64,000 bases of DNA, from assembly GCA_930367205.1 (NCBI GenBank), contig OV884011.1, positions 41,739,754 to 41,803,753 on the forward strand. The letters are read 5' to 3'. Source of the DNA: Acanthosoma haemorrhoidale. Its lineage: Eukaryota > Arthropoda > Insecta > Hemiptera > Acanthosomatidae. Every line of letters starts with the position of its first letter. Position 1 is the stretch's first letter. Shown piece by piece: positions 1 through 11,965 of this stretch. A program made the translations under genes and the position numbers. The notes below the pieces were generated by a model. The model was not told the DNA's origin and ran no database searches. It was given only the letters and a program-made list of their open reading frames with translations.

Positions 1-3000
1 ATACAGAATGAGCTGTCGTATCTTGGCCATGTTCTGTGACGAAAGAAAAGATTTCCACAGCTAATCATAAAAGGATAAATCGAAGGTCGAATCGTTATTA
101 ACAGACAAAACATTTATTGACGAGTGACATAACGGCCTAGTATTTTGTGTGTTGAAGAGCTTTTCATCATACAGCGTGAGACAGACGCACTCACCAGGGT
201 GATCACTAATGTCCTGCTGAAGAAGATATCATCGAGACAATTAAAGAAGATACTGAACACAGTTAGCGATAAAATGAGTGAGCTCCAAACGTTTCTTACG
301 ACTGTTGTTAAGTTGTGAAATTAAATCAGTGTTTCGTAACATATACATTTTTTTTTTATGTTTATTTTGTTTGACTCGACTATGTTTTACTCACGAGATT
401 TTAAAGATGTGCGCTTGTTTTATGTTGAGGTAATGTTTATAAACAACCCTCAAATTGGTTAATAAGCGTTTTTGGCACTGTAATTGCTCTCCGGAACAGA
501 GAGGAGTAAAGAGACCGCCCTAGTATATTATAGCATACATACTTCCACACGTTTGAAAATGACATCTCAGCTGTGTATATAAATATGCCAATTAGTGTGG
601 TGAATGTGTTCTATGCGAAAATAAAACTGAGATCATAAGTCGAAATATCTACACTTTACCACCGTTTGCCGAAGTGGGAGCATTTTATATTTCGCTTACA
701 GGTTTTCGATTGCTGTTAATGTTTATTTTCAGGGAAATACTCTTTATGTGTAATAATCGATAATTAAACGATGACGATTTAATTCAGAATTTTAGATATG
801 GGGGTGCAGTAACCATTCATTATAGGCATTTTCATAAAGTACGAAGTAATCAACACAACAGGATTATGCGATGAAAACATTGAATCATTCACTGTCCATA
901 AGTTGACGCATGTCCTACTGATAAAGTTTTAAACTATGATTTATTATCTCTATCAAAAATGTATTCATGTATCAAGGATACAAGTGAGAATACAGGAGGT
1001 CGATATGAATGGAGGTTCAATACACCGTCGGATACAAAGAGGTTAAAAATAAATATGAGAATAGAGGTCGGCCTTGGCGGGGTCGGCTGGATACCGCGCC
1101 ATAATTCGAACGGGCCAATCGGGTCCCTTCTTGACAGCTGCAAGGAGTTTCATTGGCTAATATCGAGCGTGAGGGTAGGTAGGAGAATGTATTTGCTACA
1201 AGTCGAATTAATTATTTTGTGCTGTAACTACTTCCTACTTGAAGTACTACTAGAAATAAATAATTTATTTACTCTCTACATCTTAAATGCATGCAGATAG
1301 ATTTTTTATTTAATGTCTTTCATAACCCCTAATTTAATGTCGTTGTGAACACCCTAATGCATATGCAAAAAAACAACTTTTGATGATTTGCCACAAATGT
1401 AGAGTTACTTAATCATAAATGTGCTTCAGTACTTGCACATCCTGATAAATATTACGAAGATTATATATCATATACATATCATATATGATATGTATACACC
1501 TTTAATTCGGGTTACACTAATTAACATATGATTTTTAAGTCCGTAGAACGGAGACATTGGCCCCTGATCGCCAAGCACACATGAGCAAAAAAAATAAGGG
1601 CATCTCAATTTAAAAGGAATAAACTAACTCAAATTTTTATATTTACAAAATTTATTCAATAATGATATTATATTGAAGTATGGATGTCATTTACGCCGTA
1701 AAGTTTTACTATGTGGAGTGTTTTTAGAATTGTATGAAATTTCCAACATGCAGAATTGGAATGTTTTCGTTGCTTCCCTAGAAACTAAATAAAATAATCA
1801 TAATGACTAATAATGCTTTGGGTATTTAATCCTATTCATTTTATAATTATTAACCTTTGAAAATTGGATAAGCATGGATAGAAAAAAAGCAAACAACTCA
1901 CTTGAAATAGATTACAGTATAGTCTCCTTTGAAAGATTTTCGTTTTGACACTTGCTTTTTCTGAAGCTTTCGGTATCAGTTAATGAGATCAACACGGTCG
2001 GTTATGAAAATTTCTTTTCCTTAGGCCAAAAAACAATGCAATTTAAATGTTGATAATTTTTTTTTGTATCCTTAGCATCGATTCCTGGCAGCCTTGTGAT
2101 CATTTGCTCGAGGATAAGCTCTCCTTTGTGCCTTAAGTGGGAGTATGTCTCCCAAGCAAGACTGTCGCCTTCAAAAGGCATTGACCATATTCTTTCCGGC
2201 TCCTGTTTCTTGTTTAATTAAAATAAACATTTTATATTGTACCGTTGCGTTTAATTTTGATGATTTAATGTTTATACAGTAACTATTGGGCATGTGTATA
2301 TATATGTGTAGGTTGTAATCATCGTTTTCTCGTTAGGATTTGGCTCCCACAGGTGCCACTATCGCGAGGGAGATCAATATACAAGAATGTTAAACTGCAA
2401 ATAAACAAACTAAAGTAAGCTTTGCTGTTTGGCAGCTTGGCGACCTTTGTGAAGAGGCGAGGCTGCTGTCCTTCCAAGCTGCCTACACTCAATCCTTTAC
2501 TGTCTTGTTTGTCTGTAGCCAAGTTATCTCTGTTTGTTGTTTGCTTCTTCTTGCTGTCCTAGTTTGACCATTTGGTCTGACTATAATAACGAGCTGTGAC
2601 TAGGGAGAACAAACTCCATTAATCAGTCCATGTATATTTGTGGCTTCTTTGTTAAAGTTGTCTAATTCTCAAAACTTACCCAATCGTTACTTACACTTTC
2701 GTGTCCTTGTTACGTTCACAACTTTTAATATGATCCCTTCAGCAATAATCTGACGCCTCTATTAACATATTAGCAATAATAGTCATCACATTCGACGTTG
2801 TTAAACAAACAGTTCCTCGCTGCTCTGACAATTTAATTAGATTTGGTATTTTGTGTAACTTTGATCCCGAAGAATTCTATAACTGTAAGAATCTATGAGT
2901 CCCTTAAGTTTCTTTAGATATTCATTTTTCAGGTTTTACATCTGATATTTCGTTTATATATACCTCATGAAATACAATATAATTTAAAATTAATGTTAAC

Positions 3001-5431
3001 AACTTTAAGATGGTAAACGTTAGAAATGTTTTAAAATCAAAAATGGGAGTGTGAGAATGCTTTTCTGATCCTTCGTGAAGTAAACGAGATCAGCTGAAAA
3101 AAGACTCCAAGACACTTGAGGATATTCGATATCAATATGCTGCGTAAGATAATATTTCCGAAATATACACCCAACGGTCTATTGTGCGAAGTGTCCTTGG
3201 TAAAGGGGCCTGTAGCGCGAGCCTGTGCGTGTGGTCACGGGTTATCCATTGTGCCCACGTTGGCAGCCCTCAATTCTCTGCAAGAGGTGAGGTGGATGGC
3301 ACCTCATAATAGGCAATAGGTACTCTGCCCCGAAACTTCCTTGGTCTTACTGACTTTCACCCCACTAATGTATGGGTGCATTTATTTAGAAATGATTTTG
3401 TCGAAAATCTGCGCTGATTACGAATAGATAGTGTTTATGTATTGCCCGCCACGTAAGTTTGATATATAAACAGTTAACATAATATAAATAGTTAACATTA
3501 GGATTAATCGATGTTAACCATTTCAATAAAACTTATAGTATTGAATACCCAATATTTTTTTTTTAAATTCCATTGGTCACCACATCAAGTTATTAAAATA
3601 GATAGTTCTTGGATTAACGGTGATTGGGGCAATATCAATCAATAAAGAAGATATATTAATGTATTGGTATTTGTGTAAGTATCAAGAATACAATAAACCC
3701 GACGGAAAGACGAACATTTTGACATCCCTGGTGCTGGAAGCATTTCGTAGTGTCACGTCGGGAGCGATCGCTAATGCAGTCTATTTTGAAACCCATAAAA
3801 CAAACCTTAAGAACCAAATAAAGTGCGTAACTTTTATTGAAACATACTGTGACGATTTTCCCACCTTCTCAAGCAAACAGTGAAACAAAGTAAATCATAT
3901 ATTGAGGGTCTTATTGATAGTTTAATGTTGAACAACTAATTTAAAAACTTAAACAAATGCTTTTTTTCAAACGTGCTATATTAAACATCTATTTCATGAT
4001 CATTGTCAATTTTATGTAATAGCCTGCCATTTGTCTATATACTTATTATTGGTTCCTTCTTGTGTATGTATGAATTGATGTCATTTCTACGGCTTATGCG
4101 TGATTTATGTCTTTAGTAGGCTGAGCATTGCAAATACCAAAACATAATGGATGATGAAGTATGCCTGGAAAGGGTAACCGCAAGCTGAAGATTTGCCCCG
4201 GCCCATCGGTCGTCTGCCACCATACCGCCATAGATCGCTATCGGCATCAGTGAATAGCCTCCATAGCGATGTACTTGGATGCCGTTGACCTAAACGACTG
4301 CTCTATTGAGCCTCAATAACCGTCCTCCTTGAGCCCTGCACGCCTGTCACGTGTGTCCTTGCAGCTCTCCAAAAGTGACGGATGCCACGGATAGTTCCAG
4401 CGTGCGTTTGCATCCTGTCCAATGTACCATATTCTGCAGGTATTCCACTGAATCACTCGACGGCAGTTTCGAATATTAATCTATGGTTCTTCTAAGAAAG
4501 GGAGGTCCGTATTCGGCAAGAATGCACATTGGCTCTCCTGCATTCTGAAAAGAAAAAAAATGATTACAGCCAGTACAGGGTTTACTGTGAAGACATATTA
4601 CTTTTCTCCTTTAGTATATATGAGGATCTCCCGGAACAACAACAAGGCCATCAACATCTATTCGGTTCTGGTTGTCTTCCTCTATCCACCAATTCCTACA
4701 TGATTTTCGCCCCAATCTTCTTTCCTTTGGCTCCTGATTTCTAATAGATTTTGTTACTCGGCTATCCTCCGTTCTTAGTATTTAGGCATACAACTCAAGT
4801 CTGTTCTCAGTAGCAGTTTTTAAGATAATGTCCTTTTTTACTCCCTTGCACGTCTCTATTATTCTTTAGGCCCTACGTCTATATAAGAGAATGCCTCCCG
4901 CTATTCCACTATAAAGTAGCAGTTTGCAGTTGGAACATATTGATCCCCAATGATTTCAGGAGGTTATCATCTGTTAAAATGTTCACTTTTGTAATGTTTC
5001 AAGTGTCATGTTGTATGCTGGTGATAGTAGCAGGCCATGCAATTACATCTGCATGTAGAAATTTATTCCATAAATAAATCTGTTAAAATGTTAACATCTT
5101 GTTCATTTCATCAATGTAATCCAATTCCCAAAGCTCCTATTCAAATCCACGTTTAATAATGAACTCAACGTGTTATTTTTGTACATTATTCTTTGACAAA
5201 TGACTCATATTTGTTTTATCAGTTATATGGTCGTTTATTTTGTTGATTTTATAATGACATAAAAATATTCAATCACTAGGGCCATAAGAGGATGACCCGT
5301 TTCTCAAATTTATTACTGGCTTTTCCCTGTGTATTTCGCAGAAAAACCATTATAGCATTAGTGCAATATTCCTATAAAGATGTACACCTGCTCACGTATG
5401 TCCAAGAGGAATCAATAACATTAACTGTTTC
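1..5431. other. Non-coding block, no recognised gene
   Basis: No exon with recognisable protein similarity was found on either strand. The sequence is AT-rich with short chance ORFs, for example 959-1300 and 3620-3883, that match no family I know. A perfect 26-nt palindrome lies at 1471-1496. A patch richer in GC at about 4130-4460 has interrupted frames on both strands and could be a decayed mobile element, but no motif identifies it. As the + strand gene starting at 21835 lacks its N-terminal exons, this block is probably either upstream intergenic sequence or part of that gene's first intron. Confidence 0.5.
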
Positions 5432-5480
5432 TAATTACTTATTGCCCAATAAGGCAGATTGTAATTTTATCATAATAAAG
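5432..5480 (+). mobile_element. 3' tail of jockey-like LINE (very short copy)
   Basis: This copy consists only of the last ~50 bases of the LINE family described at 16330-17340. It carries the shared 3' end GGCAGATTGTAATTTTATC followed by an AATAAA-like end, preceded by the shared TTACTTATTGCCCAATAA. Such a piece is what extreme 5' truncation during target-primed reverse transcription leaves behind. Confidence 0.7.
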
Positions 5481-6332
5481 TACTAATACTTGCTTGTTAT
5501 GAAAGATGTCTGCTTACCTTTCATAACACGCGCTCATATAGCTGTTGAGGATTGTAAAGTAATGGCGACGTTGAAAGCCTCAAAGTGCCGAGATCTCTTG
5601 TTCAGATCCATTGTATAATTGTGGTTTTGTGATAAGTAGTGACATACCTGGTACATTCTATTATTTTGTTGTTATGTTTTGTGGTATCATTCAATTTATT
5701 TATTTTGTCTTAATCATTGTTGAAACTCTTTTTTATTGTTGCTACCTGCTGCTTTAGAATGATACATTACCCTGACACTTCAGCGATCTGATAGGACTGA
5801 GACGGGTATTGATGTGCTCTGAGATGTGCTAGAGGTGCCAGCAGATCCATTAGCGTGGTGAGTGTCATGCGATAGCATCTGTGTATCATCTCCGCTGAGC
5901 TGGTGTAGTGGTCAAGGTGGCCCAGCTCATAGTGGTATGACCATTGCGCTTGCTTTCATTCTGAAGGACCGTTCCCTTCTGCCACTATGGCTCTTAATTT
6001 TCCGAATAGATATTTGGTCATTCGCTCAACTAGCCCCAGAGTTGGAGAAAGAAATAAGCTGTACTTGAAAATTTAATACGTTTTAACTATTTGGCTATTA
6101 CCTGTAAGAACTTTAGATCCCTATATGATCGGTTGTTTGCCCATCCTGCCCTATGCAAGTATATAAGGACGGTATACCATAAATATAATAATAATGTCAG
6201 TAAAGTGCTCTGTTAACCGATATAATCTTTGAAATTTTCGAGAAATACTCTTATTTCAGTCTTTAGGGATTTTTCAAACCCCCTGGTGAATGGTTATTAG
6301 TTTTTATACATTTGTTTTAAACAAGTCTTTTT
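5481..6332. other. Non-coding interval
   Basis: About 850 bases between two LINE tails. No protein family, RNA gene or clear repeat was recognised. A somewhat more GC-rich stretch at about 5760-5960 contains only a chance ORF. Confidence 0.4.
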
Positions 6333-6498
6333 CCGGTCACGCGACTGACGGAGGAGATTATTAGGGAGGTCTCTGGGCTGTCTTTAAATACTGTATGAGT
6401 GAGTGAGTGAAAGAAAATTGTAAATATGGCACGAATGAGAACATTTATCACAATTACTTATTGTCAAATAAGGCAGATTGTAATTTTATCACAATAAA
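6333..6498 (+). mobile_element. Jockey-like LINE 3' end, truncated and internally deleted
   Basis: The segment matches the 3' untranslated part of the 16330-17340 element. It has the GGTCACGCGACTGACGGAGG block, which also appears in reverse complement at 23566-23585, then the run of ATGAGTGAGTGAGTGA-type repeats, TGTAAATATGG, and the terminal GGCAGATTGTAATTTTATC with an A-rich end. Compared with the longer copies it lacks the middle of the 3' UTR, so it has an internal deletion as well as a missing 5' part. It has no coding capacity. Confidence 0.75.
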
Positions 6499-7822
6499 AA
6501 AAGTTTCAGTAAACAAGTCTCTATCCTCTACAAACATAAGTGGTAAAGTCGAATGATTTTCCTAACTGCCAACTTTAATAAAAAATCCGAATTGTTATCA
6601 TCTATCTTCTATGAATTTATTTCATTAGTTAAAAATGAGTCTAGCCTTATTTGATTTTGCATTTATTTCGCCATTCCTGCTGTTTTAGTACCCATGCACT
6701 CTTAATAACTTTCATTTATCTTGAAAACATTCAAGTCAAATTAGGTGCATCAAAGTTTTAAGGGTTTGTTGCGGCTGTGAAATGATTTTAATGGATGAGT
6801 CGTAAAAAGAACCAATTTCGTTTTCTTGGAAATTTGTAGCTCACTGATCAGATTTATTTGTTGTTTCAAATCAAAATTAAGGTTGGTATCATTTTAATCC
6901 GTGGACTTTACTAAATGAATTTGTTAACAAAATGACCTCGTCCTGCCTTAACTTTTATCTAGGGATTCGGTTAAACAACATGAGACTATGATTTGAAATA
7001 TCGGTAATACTACGGCATTGGAAATGCCAGTTTTCTACCACCGAAGCAACTCGTTTGGTATGGCAATTAGAAGAAGACGATGGATTTGAAACTGGTCACA
7101 TCGTCCAACAAAAATGATGAAGAAGCTCTGCGGGACTGGGACTCGGTGTGGCAGGCCCAACGAAACCTACTCGGGTTTAAAACCCAAACAGTGGTATTGT
7201 GAAGGAATCCCACAGCCTCGAGATGGCAGCACACCGTAGGACACAGCGGTATCAAAGTATACCTTTAATAATTTATAAAAATATTAAGTTAAAATAAAAT
7301 TATTTTTAAATTAGCTAGAAAAACTGTAATTTTTTTTTATGACATTCCATTAGTAACATTTTTAATGAATTCTTGAAATTATAGTCGACACATAAATGTG
7401 TATTACTTATAATTAATTAGTACGTTTAGATCTTTAATTTGACACTTTACTTATTCAATTGGATAGAATTTGTTTTCAGAATCATTGGGGCATCAAATGA
7501 AACCACCGTTCCTAATAACACTAAAAACTGGTGAAGTTAGCTGTGACTACGACGTTAATAATAGTTTTAACGAATTTTAATAGAGTAAAGAAAATATAAC
7601 ATTCATACTGTACTTCATTCATAACTTCATATTGTTGCTCAGGACGTTGAGATCTTTAATTTCATGCTCTACGAAAAAGGATTGAAAAATTAATTAAAGA
7701 CACTTATACTTCGGACACAAAGCGGATTCGCTTGTAAAATCCATGCCATCAGTTTGTTCAGGGGATTAAACAATACTAGAGTAGAGAGACAGACTGACTG
7801 TTAAAAACGTCAGGGTTTCAGT
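6499..7822. other. Non-coding interval
   Basis: AT-rich sequence without a recognised gene. A patch richer in GC at 7060-7260 contains an antisense ORF of 62 codons with no family resemblance. Confidence 0.4.
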
Positions 7823-7915
7823 AATTATCAGCCAAAGAATAAATATTGTAATAGGTTTGAACCCGGAATCTCTTGATCACCGGCCGATTGCTCTCCCTGT
7901 CCGAACACTGGCCTA
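7823..7915 (-). mobile_element. tRNA-derived SINE copy (family sharing tail TTTGGCTAATAATT)
   Basis: Read on the - strand there is a tRNA-like head with a B-box-like GGGTTCAAACC, preceded by GATCAAGAGATTCC. It then runs into an A/T-rich body and ends in TTTGGCTGATAATT. The same tail, with TTTGGCTAATAATT, closes three other copies at 14965, 34091 and 62290, all in the same orientation. The head resembles a tRNA D-arm plus T-arm, but no complete acceptor stem is present, so this is a SINE and not a functional tRNA gene. Confidence 0.65.
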
Positions 7916-10200
7916 GTTATTATCAAATATTTTAAGCAACTTTCTCGCAACCTTTCAATACATCGCACCAAGGGTGGAGACGGGACGGAAGCTTAATATC
8001 CTATTGATTAATATAACCGAAAACCTAAAACCCAACCCAACAAAACCTGAAATGTAGAAGTATGGCCTATATTCTTTGGCTATCGTGGCTTCGCAAACCC
8101 TTTTCAGTTCTGCATTACTAATCCTATTTTGACTTATAAATATAATAAATGGCTTGTCTATTTTAATTATACTATTATTAGTGGATCTATTTGCTGACAG
8201 ATTTGTATGTTGGATTCTTAGTTGGCCGGCCTGCTGCTCGCATAATAGGCTGGTATGTTCCTATTTAATGTCAAAGTTCAGGGTCTCAAAACTGCTAAAC
8301 TATATCTATTGTTCTAAATTCAATTTATGCTGTTTGTTATATAGCTTGTTTTTCATGTCGGAGTAATTTTATTACTTAGCATGTCAACTTGTTCCGTTAT
8401 TACTCTTTAAATTATATAATATAACGGCTTCATAACCAAATAAACAACTGTTATATAAATAATAGAAAAGGTTATTTGAAGCTAATATTATGTGACGTTA
8501 AGATATACGTTATTTTCTAAACGTGTCATGGAATGAAGTGACATTCCTAACTCTGGCGTCAACGAGCGATCACAATGATTCGACATGTGACACGTCACAG
8601 AACCACCTCTCTTTGGAAAAAGTACGTCATGAGTTGACCAATTTCCGTCATGTCTCATTCGATACAGGTATGAAAAACTTTTTATTGTTGACTGTTCCTT
8701 ACCGATAAGCTGTCCCGGTTACACAGAATCCCGTCGTAGGCAGTACAATTTTTTTTGAGCGGGAGATTAGTTTGATTATTTTATTACGTTCAGCTGAAAC
8801 TGACGTAGCCTAAACCAAAATTATTTTTAGGTGCATGCAATTTTCTGAAAATAACGTAATATTTCGATAAATGAAGTCAATTCGACTTAAACACATCTAC
8901 CAAATATGTAAAAGTATGAGTTAGGATCGAGAGTCGTGCCTAAATCAAGGATCAAAATCAAATATGATTTGAAGTGTACCGACTAAAATATGTAGAACAT
9001 GCACTCGTATGTGTTAGAGGGCTGTCAGAAAGTTTATAACGTGTGTTAATATATATGAACTAATAGTTCCGATTGTGAGCTGAACTACCCCCAAAGTGCC
9101 TGCCACTTGAATTGTTCGTGTAAGTGAGAAGGTTTATTAGAAATATACAGAAACACCAAATGGAGATGTATGGTTGTTGGTGTTTATTGAAGTAAAAACC
9201 TTTCGGCCATAAATTGTTTTATTTATAATAGAACCCCTATGCATTTATTGGGAAAAAAGTTTTTGACTAACGAAATCACTAACCATCATATGGCTAATAA
9301 TTTGCAAAATATGTTCAATTAACAACTGAATTAATATTTTTTGTGCCAAGTTACGAAATTCATTTTGTAAAAATTTAATATTTGTTCATTCACATTTGTA
9401 AACGATAACCGATCCGTCATTTGATTGTTTTCTGTATTTTAGCAATACAATTAAAATTGGGCAATGTTCAATTATTTTAAAAAATAAAGATTTTCTATTT
9501 ATATGGGCAAACATGTTAAAATAAACATGTATTTTCTAGGAAAAGAATATGATGCCCCATTCTACAAATACATTTTTGTTATATTTTGAAGAATCGCAGT
9601 TAAAATTAAAAGGTATACTGCTGGCCTGAGTAAGTAATCGATGCTAAGACGAAGGGTGGGTAACTATCGTGACCTGGATCTGTGACTACTGAGTGGCGGC
9701 ACGATTACCGTGTCACTGTCACCGCTGATCACTGGTTAAATTGTAACTGAACTCTTTCTACCGTGTAGCTGCCTATTAGATGTGGTTTAATCACAGGCTG
9801 TTTACTATAGGAATCTGGTCCATTACATCTGTAGGCTCTGTACCCCGGTAGGAGCTAACCTTGTACTATTTCTTTCTCAAGCGGATATTTCTTGGGTGTC
9901 GGTACACCGGGACAAATTCAATTGATTTGTGTTTTGGCTCACTAAAATTCAAATTCTGTCATAAATAATTTATATGTGATCACCATGCTCAAAAACAGTT
10001 TTTTCCGGTCAGAATTTCGTGGTAGTTGTCCAGCAGAAGCGGTGTGATCGCAATTATACATTTTCTTTTATAATATTTATCCCCATATTATATTCCCATC
10101 AATTCCTCAATCTCAATCATAGGAAATACTCTTTTTTCTCATTTATTACTTGAATATTACTTTGTACTTGGTACTTAATTAATTATGTTTGTATGAATAC
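7916..10200. other. Non-coding interval
   Basis: AT-rich sequence with no recognised gene on either strand. The short frames at 8154-8366 and 8523-8708 begin at TTG and GTG codons and show no domain; the latter begins with the residues MSW, which here has no meaning for the Cip4 start (see rejected items). Confidence 0.4.
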
Positions 10201-11010
10201 TAGACATGGTTAAGTGTGGTTTAAGCAATGCCGAGACAAAAATATCACTTTAGAAGGCCCATTGTTAAGTGAAAAAGCTGAAAAACTTTTTTTAACTCGA
10301 ACTACGCATCACTTGAAGTGATTTCTCGATCCTTTGAAGTTCGAGTGCCGAGAGTTGGCTGTACTTTTTCTCCATTCACAACACTATGCAGTAGCAACAT
10401 CAGTGTGTAGTGGACTCACGCATGGTATGCTAATTCAATAATTCCCTATCACGTATTAAACTGTCATATTGTTTAAATTTTATTTGGTTTATTTGCATTT
10501 TCAAATTTATTAATCATTGGGCATTTATCCAATTTCACTTTTACCTTCCCTGTAATGTAGTACAATTATAAAAGATTATTGTGCCATTATTATTTATTTA
10601 ACTTTCATTCTCCTTTCATCAAATTTGCAACATTGTGGTTATTATATCAATTTCGATTTCCCATTTATTCTTTAGTTACATTAATTTTAAATACACAAAT
10701 TAATTCTTTCGCAAACCAGTAAACTCCTAGTTACATTGGATGTCATATTTTGTTATATTTATGTTAGTGGAAATAAACTTTTTATCTGTTTATATTCTTT
10801 AAATTCTAACCTATGGATTGTTGGATATTCACATAATTTCATAGGCTATTTATGTTGCACTCTGTGTACTATAACTCTCTTTGATCCTATAATTTGTATT
10901 TACCTTTTGGCTGTAATTGTTTCCACAGCTCTTTGACTTCGGCTTCTGTTTTCTTGCCTTCAGGGCCTGATGCAGACACACATAGTATGTCGAAACGTTG
11001 TCCATTGATA
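10201..11010 (+). repeat. AT-rich repeat ending in hammerhead-like core (possible Penelope-like remnant)
   Basis: The block shares TTAATTTTAAA(T/C)ACACAAATT (10681-10701) with a second copy at 29876-29896. Both copies continue into a motif of the form CTGATG(N)A - hairpin - GAAACGTTG, here at 10967-11000. Between the two conserved parts GACA and TGTC can pair perfectly as a stem II. Known Penelope-like retroelements carry hammerhead ribozymes with the conserved parts CUGAUGA and GAAA; here an extra C interrupts the first part, so activity is doubtful. The left boundary is uncertain and no coding sequence is recognisable. Confidence 0.4.
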
Positions 11011-11855
11011 CATTTGATGGAAACCTAACATCTCTCCTTCATCAGCGTGAACTTACATCCCTACAAATCCGCCCCATAAATTCACGACTAATAATGAACT
11101 GTGAACGTTAAGATTTCTACCTAAATTCTTCATACGGGAAGGTCGTTCCCAGCTTTCATTGAACCAAAATATACTTTGTAATATACATTTTATCTAGTGC
11201 CCTTTTTTTCTACCGTGACCTTGAAGTATTTCTGATATCTCAGTTAGAAGCAAAAATTTTTATTTTATCTGTTATCATCTGAGTCAGTTCTAACTTTAGT
11301 TGACTGGTTGGTACTTTTCGTCAGCCTTATCAGCTTATGTATTTTTCAATTGTGAATTACAAAGAATTTATTTTGGGAATTATAATTTGTGACCTTATGG
11401 GTTTTGAGAAAAAGCTATTTCATATTTGGTTCTTAATATGATCGAACATTCCGTCTGTGTTAAGATTTTGAATTTTCTCAATCGTAATCTGGATGTTAAC
11501 TGCCTCCATTAGCAGCAGTTAGTAGCTAGACAGTTGTGATAGATATATCTTACTGGCTACTCTTTTCTCCAGCCATCCATCTTCAGGGATCGATAAATTA
11601 TCTAGAGGCTAGAGAACTCATTACAAGGCCTTGTAATATTTAGAAATAGGCCATTGAACGTTAGATGACATATAGCTACCTAATAATACTCCGAGTAAAA
11701 TATTGTTAGGCATCAATTGAATCGGCTGTTTTATTTAAAAAGAACATATTATACTCAAATATATCTCATCGTGTTCATCCTTTAATTCTTGAAGCGTCAT
11801 CATCACACAAAGAAATATTTTGAAACAGTTTCTCCACTGGATGGATATTTAAAAA
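11011..11855. other. Non-coding interval
   Basis: No gene, RNA or clear repeat was recognised in this AT-rich stretch. Confidence 0.4.
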
Positions 11856-11965
11856 GAACTCATAAAATGAAAAAAAATCATTTGCACAGCCCGGTTCGTA
11901 CTCGAGACCTTCTGATTTCCGTTCAATGCCCTTACCATCTAGGCTACCATTTCCAAGCCATGTTG
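11856..11965 (-). mobile_element. tRNA-derived SINE copy (second type)
   Basis: On the - strand, reading from 11965 down, there is an A-box-like GGTAGCCTAGATGGTAAGGGC followed about 40 nt later by a B-box-like GAGTACGAACCGGGC, then an A-rich tract. The spacing between the boxes is that of a tRNA gene, but the flanking sequence cannot form an acceptor stem. Its tail differs from that of the family at 7823, so it is listed separately. Confidence 0.6.

Noticed and set aside
959..1300. 113-codon ORF
   Set aside because: No recognisable domain, low-complexity hydrophobic end, no splice or start context; an overlapping reverse ORF exists. Treated as chance.
3620..3883. 87-codon ORF containing LVLEAFRSVTSGAIANAVYF
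   Set aside because: No family recognised, starts at a non-ATG codon, and no exon-like boundaries. A domain search could still change this.
4130..4460. GC-richer patch considered as LINE coding remnant
   Set aside because: No RT, endonuclease or zinc-knuckle motif could be read in any of the six frames, so it is left unassigned.
8523..8708. Frame beginning MSWNE, which looked like the family start MSWG of Cip4
   Set aside because: The first codon is GTG, not ATG, only the three residues MSW agree, and nothing after them resembles the F-BAR N-terminus.
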